From positions 281,838,880 to 281,902,879 of the forward strand of contig CM046874.1 in the NCBI GenBank assembly GCA_025667525.1: DNA of 64,000 nt. The letters are read 5' to 3'. Made by a program: the position numbers and the translations under genes. Positions within the stretch are counted from its first letter, which is position 1. Every line of letters begins with the position of its first letter. Of the stretch, positions 13,201 to 23,553 are shown piece by piece. Source of the DNA: Glebionis coronaria (lineage: Eukaryota > Streptophyta > Magnoliopsida > Asterales > Asteraceae). The notes beneath the pieces were generated by a model. The model did no database searches and had not been told where the DNA came from. It saw nothing but the letters and a program-made list of their open reading frames with translations.

Positions 13201-13534
13201 TGCTAGTAGCGGTGAGACGGTTGAAATTCCTAATATGGTAATGCGGGTTGTCTTTCTCGTGACCTCTAAACTTGTTTGCTTGCAACATCGACATTAAACC
13301 CGTCTTAATCTCGAAATTCTCCGCAAGGATGGCGGGAATCACAATGGCCTCTCCAAAACCCTCGGTGGGTGCTTGTAGCAACTCCATCATAGTACGATTA
13401 GCCATGACGACTTCTTGTTCTACAATAGGTTCAACAATTGGAGGTTCTTCAACAATCAACGATCCTTGATTTGCTTGCTTTTGAAGACGTTTACGAGCTC
13501 GTTTTGCTTGATTACGAGTGATCATAAACTTCAC
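10223..13534 (-). CDS. Gag-protease polyprotein of element B (intact)
   Basis: 1103 codons without a break. In order: a basic N terminus (RNQAKRARKRLQKQ, residues 7-20); the Gag capsid-type region at about 45-250 (conserved FPYSLDGPAKIWLEKEPP and DTFYNGL motifs); a short CCHC-like knuckle CLSCGGAHDLSEC at 312-324, with only three residues between the second C and H; an Asn/Gln-rich stretch (335-410); a coiled coil (about 425-505); an ITTRSG motif and Pro/Glu-rich linker (530-610); a retropepsin-like domain with ADLGASINLMP at about 703 and ILGR near 787; an acidic linker; and a C-terminal part with IFDPR (1016), a hydrophobic segment (about 1049-1085) and IFDPG (1092). DLG replaces the usual DSG/DTG, as in many Athila-type proteins. 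No RT or integrase follows. The ATG at 13525 (MITRNQ) is an equally good start. Gag should assemble particles in the cytoplasm. Confidence 0.9.
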   Translation of the reverse strand: MKFMITRNQAKRARKRLQKQANQGSLIVEEPPIVEPIVEQEVVMANRTMMELLQAPTEGFGEAIVIPAILAENFEIKTGLMSMLQANKFRGHEKDNPHYHIRNFNRLTATSKFKDVPHDAIKMMLFPYSLDGPAKIWLEKEPPNSILTWADLVSKFVNQFFPPSKTTHLKNEISRFTQRPNESFSMDWERFKEMLHECPHHDFSELHQIDTFYNGLNEHERDYLNAAAGGNFLCKTTNEALKIIENRSKVYSPRNTPSVANLGSSSSRSINALQDEANEENRFFDRFSTLMSHWKAQEASNSDSVKAVAKSCLSCGGAHDLSECITADGNTSSAYVATGTYNQNGQGSRQNQAPPNQNVNNYRNNNQGNYQGNTRNYNKGNYQSGNGQISNQNQNRDFQNTTQGFQNAHTKNLQGEFLDYAKVNDAKFDNMQREMISLRSELKNELKNELANELKTHANKMEGNVQRLQQNQQKIELGQHEIKQELLKADARQSKFEDRMAKMFEAIMCKPSSSGGLPSDTIVNPKGELKVITTRSGKTFKEPISRPSTSKEKEIEKEPEVMVEKEHITIPRSTAQTTPTVEPIPIVEPEFPRPLPNDQPTPPLPYPSRRNKEKAQERNNYQFELFMKMFRDLHFNISFADALIMMPRFAANFKSMLNNKEKLQQSSSCSSVFLSRIPQKVGDPGKFLIPCAIQDMEECYALADLGASINLMPLEIFKSLSLPALTPSNMSIEMADHSTIMACGVAEDVFVKVGKFYYPVDFIVVDIPIDRKVPLILGRSFLDTSRALIDVHARKITLRFNEEELVINATQNSNLSHVYSIATLNHGDSTNVVCKEFSPRVLGNVAKNNLPFPPPVEVMSAKPTKKKPSILESKNPSPSFLKSVDKLPVSTEDLSDDEYMSPDGEVFFVDKRFENLPPPKPKRFQNVRIFSVTNIVLETPNIFDMIKKGFHKESLKDKKGKDLKCDLIDFSTNLTPSSPRVLSATNSSTPFDDVLCGSSMGEAPNVPSSLSTEDEIFDPRISCKGKSRSSTDAINGKSFYLLGASLPRVAQTFVLPIVSPFYFSSIFFKLFEFMAHVGVVLICFSKENENAIFDPGILHHLRT

Positions 13535-14255
13535 GAAGAATGGGAGGTGAGCAAAGAAGATTCTTTTTGGTTGTTTTGTGAATTTTCAATTTTTTGTGTT
13601 TTTGATGATATTTAATTTTTTTGGATTTTGGTGTATCTTCGTAGACAACAATCTACAAAATCTCTCCTCGAATCAAACTCTTGATTAAAGAAGCCTCAAA
13701 GGAATGAAAACGATCACGTGGAGTGAACGCCTTCGAATGACTTTAGAACTTTGGTGAAAACCAAATTGTTCACGAGGGTTTAATCACAAAGAAAACAAGC
13801 AAATATAGTATACGTAATAATACTTTGGGCGGCAAAACCCTCGATTAGCCTTCAATCTCAAAATACTCACAAGCAAGCGGGGAAACGAGGCGGCGCGAAG
13901 CACTTAAGAGCCTTTTTCCTTAGGGTATATTTTATAATACCCGCCTTATACCCACCTTATAGTTTGTATTTTTCAAAATCGAGCTTCACGAAAGTATTTA
14001 TCTATTTTTGCCTTTTCTTTTTGTTTGAGATTCGAATACAATAATTAGGAGATCAAATCCCAATTAAGGTTGTGTTTTCACACTTTTGGAGATATTGTAT
14101 TTTGATTGTGATACTTAATACAATATATTAATAATATTTGTACAAGAAAAACCAAGAAAACCGATAATACGTGTTAAGGGAGTTCCACTTAACACAAATA
14201 CTTATTATGGATAATATCAAAAACAAAAGTTTCCAAATTAAAGCACAACACACCT
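13535..14255 (-). other. Element B 5' leader
   Basis: Untranslated leader between primer site and gag, 721 bp. A block at about 13870-13990 is strongly conserved with A's leader (23155-23275), including CGGGGAAACGAGG and CCTTATACCCACCTTATAG. It contains the hairpin annotated separately. This is the usual place for packaging and dimerisation signals. Confidence 0.65.
13923..13942 (-). ncRNA. Leader hairpin of element B (covarying with A)
   Basis: GGGTAT / ATACCC arms around an 8-nt loop (element sense UAUAAAAU). The flanks are identical to A's, but the stem differs and still pairs; see the A copy at 23209-23229. Confidence 0.55.
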
Positions 14256-14272
14256 CCCCGGCAGCGGCGCCA
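14256..14272 (-). other. Primer-binding site of element B
   Basis: Minus strand TGGCGCCGCTGCCGGGG, four bases from the LTR end. It matches the complement of the plant tRNA-Asp 3' end as I recall it, with one difference. Confidence 0.85.
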
Positions 14273-14276
14273 AAAA

Positions 14277-17200
14277 TGATTGTAGGATAAAACACGACTC
14301 TTGTTTAGGAAAACAAAAGAACGTATATGAGCGGTAAGTATTAACGAGTGATTTAGGAAAACCACAAGTTATGACCCTAAATCAAATAAAATGAGAGAAA
14401 GTTCGTTTCCCAAGGAGTTATATGTGTGTGTTTTAACTTGTAATTATTTGAGATTAATATTGAGAAGAATGGGGATGAGAGGATGAAAAGACGGATACGT
14501 TAAAATTAAACTACGACGTAAACGTAAAGCCGTGAAAAACTACCCAAATTAAAAATTTTATACTAAGACCAAAAACAAAATCAATAATTAAAAAGGCTAA
14601 AAATAAGTCTAAAATAATATAAATAAAGATAAAAATCCAACAAAAATATTTTAAAACCTTTTATTAATTAAATATTTAATTTTAAATGCTAATTAAAGCC
14701 CTAAAATTAAATATAACTAATTCAAATGTCTAAAATATGATTTTATTGAATAATTACTTAACTTATATTATTAGAAGACTAAAAAGTAATTTTCTCAAAA
14801 TTAAAACCTATTAAAACTATTTTTAAAACTCTAAAAATGATTAAAAATGATTAAAAACTAATTAAACTTAAAATAATTATAAAAATAAATCTAAAAGCTA
14901 TAAAAATATTCTAAAAATGGTAAAAGTCCTAATTAATGATAAAGAACCTAGGAAAAATGGAAAATAAATAATAATAAAACTTTGATTTTTTTATAATAAA
15001 ATAATATTAAAATAATGCTAAAAATAAAAAGTTAATAAAATTAATTCTAAAAATTTTATAAAAACTTAAAATATTCTAACTAAGATAAAAACACAAATTA
15101 AAGTTCCTAAAGCTTTTTTAATAATTTTATAAAAATGTTTAAAGTTTATAAAAAAACTTAAAATAATATAAAATTAAAAATTAAAGTTTTTAAAACCAAA
15201 ACTAAATGTAAACCTCAAATTATATATTAAAAAGCTAAAAACTATTTTTCCTAAAAATTAAAAATCTTTTTTCTATTTTTTATTGATTTTCTAAAATACG
15301 GGTATTAAATAAATTCTAGAAAATAAACAAAGAATGGGAAAAATATAAAAATAGGCTAGAAAAATCTTAAACACTATTACTTTCCTAAGAAAAATAAGAA
15401 AGACCAAATCAGCTTAATAAATAAGCTCAAAAAAGGGAAAAATGCTACGGCTTATTATTAAATAAGCTAGAAAAGAAATACCTTAAGTTTAAAACTACAC
15501 AACCTCTTACCAGTCAAAGTTCCTAGGGCAACGGTAAGAGGTGTGTGTTGTGAGCGAGTGGTCGTGGGTTCGAGGTGTGCAACCCCCTTTTTACACCTTT
15601 TTATTTTTTTTTTATATTTTTTTAACTTTCCAAAACAAATTTGTGACCTTTAAACTTGTAATCCAAACCACTTTTCACTTTTTTACACAAGACTCAACAG
15701 GTTTGAGCAACAAATACGTATGCAGGTTCACTTTTGAAACACAAGCAGGATTGGCTATGTGTTCTTGCTTTTGATTTTAGCCAAGAGGACTTGACAATGC
15801 TTATTTATGGAAGATTATTGGTGCAAAAGGGCACCCTTGTGCTTATTGAAGCACAAGGAGTCACAAACAAAGCAGAAAAATCAATTAGCACACCAAAATA
15901 AGCAAACCAAAGCACCAAAAAAATGGTATCAAGTTGCTGTGATATTTGGACAAGGTCTGTGGACTATTTAGCTAACAACTTGCACAAAACTGAACTTCAA
16001 AGCCTCTAATTTTGCACACAAACTCAATAATCAACATACAAACAACTGCAATCCCTATATCACCCTATCACTTAACAAATTTTAAAGATCAAGCACAATT
16101 ATCTCATGAAATTCAGGCAGATTAGTGTTATGCAGGTTTTGGCTACACTTTTCCTTTTTAACCACACAAACAAGCTTCCAATCTGTTCTAAACTTACTTA
16201 CTATCTAGAAAACAACCTATAGCAAGCTATTTCAAGTATTCTAACGCCTAATCAAAGCCTAAATTGAAACTTCTACCTTGCTTAAACCTATTTCCAAACA
16301 CCCTATTAAAACTGATTAAGCAATTTTTTTAAATCAAAACATGTACAAACCTAATCAAACTGGTTCAAATGGCATTTATCATACTCAATAACACATAAGA
16401 ACAACAATCCAACACCTAAGCACACTTGTATCACCCAATCAAACAATTCAAATGAAACTACACTTTTTGAGATTTTTCACAAGGTAAAGAGTGTTTACCT
16501 TAGGTCCTTACATCCAAGGACCTAGTGGATGAATATCCACCTCCTACCAACCCGGGTTGGTGCAGATCCTTTAACAAATCAGCAACAATCAACCTGCTTA
16601 ATGACAAATCAAAAACAAAAAGAAAAATACAAGCTAATATGTATAATCTGTTTACTTTTTTTTTTCTTTCTTCTTAAAATCTTTCCAAAAACTCTTAAAC
16701 TCTCTTAAAACGTATTGATATCACTTGATCCAACACAATGAACCTCTAAATTTCCAAACTTGAAACAGATTTCTTACAAAAAATCTTCAAATTTCAGAAA
16801 ACCTTAACCAATTTTGAAACTCAAAATTAATGAACCAAATTGAAAGATGGAACTCAGAATCAAGCTTCAACACAATACACAACTTTTTATAAACCTAAAA
16901 AGGGATTATACTTGTTTAAAACAAAAACCAAACTTTTATTTCATAAAAAAGGAATTACAAGTGTTAAGCTTGAAAACTGGAACAAGGGACATCCACAGAC
17001 TGGAGTCTCCTTTTATACTAAGCTAAGAACCATCTAGAATCATAAAATTACAAACCCTAATGTAGAAAAATCTCTAAAATGCCCTTGACGCGTTTTGAGT
17101 GTTGAGGTGTCCTTTTTGATCCTGGACGTTCCTTTTGGCGTTGTGAGTAAGCAATACATCTCAGTTGTTGATTTAGGACACGTCAGTATGCTTGGGGACC

Positions 17201-18076
17201 AAGGTGCGTTTTGATTGGTGGAAAGGGGAATTGGGGGTAGGGTCCACAGTGGTGGGATTGGGGTTTTTAGGTGTGGGATGGGTTTGTGTGTGTGGGAATT
17301 AAGCGTGTGCAAGTTTAATTGGTTTTTACCCAGGTTTAAGTTGATGTGAAAACTGGAGGTGTAAAAGGAGTACAGTAACTCCTTTGATCCGATTTTGGGG
17401 GAAGTAAAAGTGTTAGGCGCACTTTTTGGATTTGAATGTTTCATTTGGCAACTTCAGTCCTTATGTTTTGATATTTTTGGCAAACAAAGGTTTCCAGCCC
17501 TAAAACCCGTTTTGCTTTGTTAATATCTTTCCCTTTTTGACATTTTTGGCACCAAACTTAGGAAAAGGCTTATCAAGGGTTGTTTTTGCCATGTTTGAAT
17601 AATTCAAGGGCTGATCTTGGATAATGTTGATCTTCAAAGGTCTTCAATGTGTCTTTCACTTCATGAGGGACCATATTTGACAAATTGATTTTGTTGAGGG
17701 ACCAATCTTGTCATTTCTTCAAAGTTGAAGGACCTTTTTGCAATTTTGACAAACTTAAGGGACCAAACTTGTAATTATTAAGATACAAGGGTTTTAAGTG
17801 TCATTTCTTCATTAATGGAGGATCAATCTTGTTTGTCTTCAAGTCTTCAAGGTATTTTGTTGAAAATTCCATGATTAGGGCCCGGTTCATTGTACGGCTT
17901 CGTTTCTCGTGTCCGTTTTTCCTTGTATCTTGTGATCTTTTGTCTTTTTCACGATATCCATACCTAAAATACACAAGTAAACAAACACAAGCATATATAT
18001 ATGGTATTTTATGACATTTTTATGCATTTAAAGCCCGAAAAGACCGATGAGATCATGTATAAATGCCATCTCATCA
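14277..18076 (-). repeat. Element B 5' LTR
   Basis: 3800 bp, near-identical partner of 4177-7973. It holds the second tRNA-like module (15520-15586) and a TATA box (17009-17017). The AT dinucleotide run near 17995 is one unit longer than in the partner. Confidence 0.93.
15520..15586 (+). other. tRNA-like module in B LTR, copy 2
   Basis: Same A-box-like and B-box-like pair as at 5419-5485, with two small changes in the A-box region (an extra T, and GCAACGG for GCAGCGG). Confidence 0.5.
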
Positions 18077-19560
18077 CTCGGACCGATATTTGGCAATGAC
18101 TTAATACTTCCAACCTTGAGAGACGTTCACGAAATAATGGTCTTCTCTTCATAATATTTCTTCACTTGAAGTTTTGAGAGATTCATACTTGGACCACGAC
18201 TTCTTCATTTTTCTCCAATCTTTACTTGGGATTTTGATTTACAACGATCCGCCTCCTTTTTGGACTTGGCTTCATTTATCCTCATACCTTATTTTTGGTC
18301 TTTTTGGATAGACTTCTCCATGACTTTTTGGGAGTATTTTGCTTTTCGTCGTGTGTCTCGATCCTTCATATTGATTTTTGATAAATGAGTCTTCACATCA
18401 CTTGAGATCTTTAGCAATAAACATAGCCCTCATGTCTTGTTAGGACCTTTTTGGACTCGCCAATCTTCGCATCCCGCTTCAATAAGTTATGCCTTGGCTA
18501 TGAACTCTAATCCATACCGAGCAACTTCTAAACGATCTTGGGCTAGAAGCTAAGTAACTTTTCAAATCGTTCAACATTATTTATTGCAATTAAAATTTAT
18601 TAACAAGCGATGGGAGAATAGGCTCATAATTAACTCACATAAATTCCCGAAAGAATATCACACTTATAATTGGCTCTATCATCTCTTGTTCTCCATATTG
18701 TAAAATTCCAAGAATGAAATCAATGGATACTTAGCCTATTAAATCAAAGTTTTGGGTTTTCAAGTCATCTATAGGATCTTGCAACTTCTTATACTCTTGC
18801 AAGTTTTAGAATTTGGGTTTTAAAGTTCCCTTGATAGACGACTTTCTAGGATCAATTATAGGAGCTTGCGAAAAGTTCTTGTCCCTAACTCGTATGAATT
18901 AATACCTTCGCGTTTTAAAGCTCCCTATATAAAAGCCTAGCAAAACTTAATTCAAATACGTTAAGGAAAAGCTAAGGTTAAAAACCGAGTCGAGTCAAAA
19001 ACTATTCTTATTGAAAACTTACATTCGTGTCAAAAACACTTATTTTATCTATTAAAACTTAAAAATAACACAAAAAATTTAAAATTTTATTGAAAAATGA
19101 GAAAAACACTACGTTTGGACACGACAAAAGCAATTGCAAGCGATTATATCGATTGACTCCCCCATGCTAAAACCAAACATTGTCCTCAATGTTTCTTAGC
19201 TCAAGAGTAACACCCCCTTGCTAAAACACGAAGAGTCTAATGCAATCTCCTAGCATGGAAAGAGCACGCAAATCTATAAGCCGTTTATTAATTATGCCTC
19301 AAGATAAAACGTTAGTCGATAAAAATCAAGGGATAGAAAGTGTGCCCCTTTTTGGCATTCAAAGAAAGGAAGATCAAGTGGACCGGCAGAAACCGAACAC
19401 GAGAATCTTCAAATATAAGGGTCGTACCTAAGATTCACAACACAACAAATCACGAACACGAGCTTGAAAGATCAAGCCTTATTAGGTGTTAGAAAAGAGA
19501 AAGAAGATAGAAAAACTCGTTTTTGTTCACCGAGTCATGAGCTCGACTCGATCCCCGCAT
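18077..19560 (-). other. Element A 3' non-coding tail, proximal part
   Basis: Starts with the TSD CTCGG of B and continues the tail interrupted at 4176. It contains the hairpin 19175-19194, polypurine-like strings, and the twin motif at 18287 and 18435. Homologous to the tails of B and D; non-coding. Confidence 0.75.
19175..19194 (-). other. Conserved hairpin in A 3' tail
   Basis: Identical in sequence to the B hairpin (AAACATTGAGGACAATGTTT in element sense), again followed by a TTAGCATGGGGG polypurine-like string. Confidence 0.7.
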
Positions 19561-22500
19561 TCATTGGTCCTTAGGGAAAATGGTGAAAACCGGCATATTG
19601 GAGTAAAAACCAACATAAAGCACGATGTCGGGTTCAAAGATCTCATCCTCGTTGTCGGATGACAAACGAAAGGATAAAACTCCAACACAAATCTCTAGAA
19701 AGAGATGGTAGTCACAAACAAAAGTATGGATGTAGCATGCTCCACGAGATAAACTCGCACCAATATGATCGAAAAATCTTTCAATTATTACATCGGTGAA
19801 AGGCCGAGATTTCCCTAAATCAACGATTCCGGGATCGAATACCTCGTCCTCGGTGGAGAAAGGAATAGACAACAAGGTGTCGTCCCCCCATGCTAATCCT
19901 AAGTCATATGAAGCACATGGTAATGGTGGAACAAAAGTCTCAACCATAGTGGTTTCAACTTGCATGACTTTGTCAACCTTTTCACTCTTAGGAACGTGAA
20001 CAAAGGGGTCATGGTACTCAATATGAGTCACATGAAAAACCCGCACATTAAGATCAACGCGAGTGGGAGGGAGATTGGGAATAATGTAAATTTCTCCATC
20101 CGAGTCGACATACTCATCACAAAAGGTGTGATCATCATCACAAACCTCATCAACCTCCTTCATAAGAAGATCATCATCACAAAGGTTGTGAGATGTAGGA
20201 GGTATGATGTTCTCAAAATCCTCTTGAAACAATGTATTATTGTTCAATGAAGCTTCAAATAGAGGATTTGAGTAAGTCACAAAAGTGTCGTCATCCTTGT
20301 CATCACAAGAAATTTCCGACAAAGTATCGAGTGTGTCACACTCGGATACAAGATCATCATTCTCATTTGAAGGCAATTCATCGGCGAATTCCTCGAGAAT
20401 GGTAGGTAAAACACAAGAATCACGTTCGATCTCGAGATCGGAAACGTCTTCACTTCCCCGTGGAAGTGGATCAAGGATAGCAAAAAGTTCATCGATGAAC
20501 TTATCCAACGAATAGTCACTAACCTCACTCGGTGTGAAGCTAGGAATCAAAGGCTCTTCAAATGAAGATTGTGCCTTAGGAACATCAACTTGATCCATAG
20601 AAGAGAGTGAAAATGAGTCCATTTTCAAAGATTGTTCAGTTAAAGCAATGTCACTCTCGGGATCGAAATTCTCATTATCAAACTCACTAGCATCGAATGG
20701 CTCACTCAAGTAATCATCAATTTGTTTTTCAATCTTATCATCCTCGTGTGGAGTGAGTATAGATGAGGTAACATTACAACATGATTCAACAAAATTAAGT
20801 TCTTCACTTTCCAATTTCTTAGGAAGCAATCTTGAAATTTTTTCCGGTTTGAAAATCATATGTTTATCCCCATGAAACAATTTAAGCTCCCCTTCTTTCA
20901 TATCAACTAAAACACCGGCCGTACACAAAAATGGTCGTCCTAAAATTATAGGCGCACGAGGATTCGGCTCATAATCAATGATAGCAAAATCGGCTAGGTA
21001 AACGAACTCCCCCACTTTAACAATGACATTTTCCGCTATACCAGCCGGTCGAGTGGTGGTTCCATTAGCAAGCTCAATGATCATTCGAGTGGGAATAAGT
21101 CGTAAATAGTCAAGAGTTTTCCAAATGGACAAGGGCATAACGTTAATACTAGCTCCTAGATCGGGTAGAGCTTTGTATTCCCCAAGCTCATCGAAAACAC
21201 AAGGTATCAAGAAGTGACCCGGATCATTATATTTCTTAGGAAAGAGATCAATGAAATCCGAGGTACTAATCACATTTAAAGTAGCCTTGGTGACATTCCA
21301 AAAGGTTTCTTTAGGTGGCACAATAAGCTCAAGCTTCCTTTCTAAATTATCATAAGCGGTGATAGCCTTAAGCTCTCCCCTCGGGTTTGGAATGGTATTA
21401 CTAGGTAAGCAACCCGAAGAAGATGACGGTTTAGACATAAATCCCTCAAACATCGAAAGCAATTTATTTTGATTTTGTTCCACACTTTGTTGCAAACGAT
21501 TTTGACTTTGCTCTAAATTTTGTTGCAAACGATTTTGACCTTGCTCAAACATTTGCTCAAATCTTTGTTCCATTCTTTGTTGATTAAGCTCAATCTTGTT
21601 ATTTTGCCCCTTTAGCGTATTTTGAAACTCATTTTTCAAAGTTGCCATTTGTCCTTGAATGTTATTTTGCAAAGCTTTCATATTTGCCTCATTTGACTTC
21701 ATGTAACTTGACAAATCATTTTGATTATTCCCTTGAAAACCTTGATTGTTTTGATTAGCATTAAACCCATTTCCTTGATTATAATTCCCTTGGTTACCAC
21801 GGTTAAAATTATTCCCATTATTACCATTGTTGTACCTATTTTGAACCGGTGGAAAACCCGGTGGAGCAACATGATTTTGACGAGGAACTTGACCGTTGGA
21901 GCCATAAGTTCTCGTCGCGGCAAAAGCACTAGCTTGATCAAACCCCGCGTTTAAACAAGCATAATTAGGATGTGCTCCACCACATGATACACAAACATTC
22001 CCAACCATATTAATCGATCCATGAGGATTCTTCCTAATCTCACTCAAAATCGTGTCAATCTTAAAGTCCAATCTAGCAATCTCGTGATTAGATGAATTCA
22101 CATTGGAAACAACCGGTGTGTTTCGTGAATATTGTGCTCTAGACTTATCCTCAATTATTCTCCACGTGTCCCTCGGTGTTTTTCTTAAAAGATTACCACC
22201 CGCGGCGGCATTTAAAGAATCTTGTTCAATCATATTAAGCCCATTATAGAAAGTATTAATTTGATGCAATTCCGAGAAACCGTGGTGTGGACATTGTCTT
22301 AACAAATCTTTAAATCTTTCCCAAGCAACCCCAAACGATTCATGCACTTTTTGTTCAAATCTAGTGATCTCATTCTTAAAGTGTGTTGCCTTGGACGGTG
22401 GAAAGAAATAATTTATAAACTTTGACACTAAATCATCCAAGTTAAAATCGAACCCGGTGGTTCTTTCTCATACCAAAGCTTAGCATTACCCTCGAGCGAG

Positions 22501-22877
22501 TACGGAAAAAGCATGAGCTTAATCACGTCATTCGGCACATCTCTAAACTTGAGAGTCGAGGTAATTCGATTAAAATTCCGAATGTGAGAATGCGGACTAT
22601 CGGTCTCATTGCCACGAAATTGGTCGGCACGAATGAGTGATAAAAGACCCGTCTTAATCTCAAAATGATCCGCCAAAATAGCCGGCACAACGATTGCTTC
22701 CCCATACCCTTCGGTGGGTGCACGGAGCAATTCCTCCATTGTTCGGTTATCGGCCATCTCTACAACAATAGGTGGAATCTCGGGTTCCACTATTCGTTGT
22801 TGACGATTTCTATTTCTACGAGGAATATTTTCAAGCCTATTAAAATCAATCACAAGACGAGAAGAACGTAATTGCAT
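19561..22877 (-). pseudogene. Gag-protease polyprotein of element A (frameshifted)
   Basis: Two overlapping frames: residues 1-149 from 22877 down to 22428, then 959 codons from 22440 to 19561. A small indel near 22440 breaks the Gag core just after the ILTW motif. Domains: Gag (ELLRAPTEGYGEAIVVPAIL, then FYNGLN), CCHC-like knuckle CVSCGGAHPNYAC (second-frame residues 150-162), Asn/Gly-rich stretch, a Gln-rich coiled coil with near-repeats of QNRLQQ (about 290-330), protease core PDLGASINVMP (about 426) and ILGRPF (about 499), a long acidic region (about 560-840), then VFDPGIVDLGKSR, a hydrophobic segment and IFEPDI close to the end. Compared with B it lacks most of the Pro-rich linker and the segment just before the protease. 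No pol follows. It is probably a decayed non-autonomous copy, though the second frame alone is still long and open. Confidence 0.88.
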
Positions 22878-23529
22878 ACACTACAAAGACGAGAATTTAG
22901 AGGATTGAAGAAAAGAAATTAGACAAGAAAGAAGATTATTTTTGGTATTTTATTTGGTATTGCTCAATAAAAAATGATCGATAAAAAACAAGGAATAAGG
23001 ATAACTACTATGGAAGTAAATTACCCTCGGTCGACTTTGAAACGATAGGTGAAAACCTAAACGTCTCGAGGTTCAATAAGTAAACAACAAAAAATAAGAT
23101 TTATTACTACTTGAGTCGGCAAACCAATAATAGGTTGTACCTCTCAATATACGCACAAGTAAGCGGGGAAACGAGGTGGCACAAAGCACTTAAAAACCTT
23201 TTTCCTTAGACGGCCTTTTATAGCACGTCGCCTTATACCCACCTTATAGTTTGTATAAATCGAGTTCAAACTTCTTATTAGTATTTATCTATTTTGCCTT
23301 TATTTTTGTTTTGGGTTCGAGTACAATAGCTAGGTGATGAAATCCCAACTAAGGCTTATTTGAAAAGTATTTAAAATTATTGTTCTACGTAATACAATAT
23401 ATTATTCACAAAAAACGAGAAAAACGATACATACTACTTAATAGAAAAATAACAAAACTTTCCGAGGACGGAAAGGGTCTTCAAATCCACGATCAATAAA
23501 TCTCCACAAAAGCGAATCGTACACAAGAT
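22878..23529 (-). other. Element A 5' leader
   Basis: 652 bp between primer site and gag. The block 23155-23275 matches B's leader closely; the rest is diverged. It contains the hairpin at 23209-23229. No gene. Confidence 0.6.
23209..23229 (-). ncRNA. Leader hairpin of element A (covarying with B)
   Basis: Plus strand GACGGC pairs with GC-A-CGTC (one bulged A) around the 8-nt loop CTTTTATA; B has GGGTAT/ATACCC around ATTTTATA. Flanks CCTTTTTCCTTA and CGCCTTATACCC are unchanged between the two, so the differences concentrate in the paired arms and keep pairing. Confidence 0.55.
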
Positions 23530-23546
23530 CCCCGGCAGCGGCGCCA
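23530..23546 (-). other. Primer-binding site of element A
   Basis: Minus-strand TGGCGCCGCTGCCGGGG, the same sequence as in B, 7 nt from the LTR end. tRNA-Asp type. Confidence 0.85.
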
Positions 23547-23553
23547 AAATTTT

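Larger units (their letters stand above)
4177..18076 (-). mobile_element. Element B: young gag-protease-only LTR retrotransposon
   Basis: LTRs 4177-7973 and 14277-18076 with TGAT...ATCA ends, TSD CTCGG (4172-4176 and 18077-18081), primer site at 14256-14272 and polypurine tract at 7974, giving leftward transcription. Total 13.9 kb. The LTRs differ at roughly 15-20 positions in 3.8 kb (hand count), making it the youngest long element here. The interior has one intact 1103-codon Gag-protease ORF and a 2.2 kb non-coding tail; no pol domain is present. It is inserted in A. The uninterrupted homologous junction can be read inside B itself near 8521-8550, which confirms the join. Confidence 0.95.

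Noticed and set aside
10342..13469. Plus-strand frames opposite the B Gag-protease
   Set aside because: Shadows of the real minus-strand coding region; no domain recognised.
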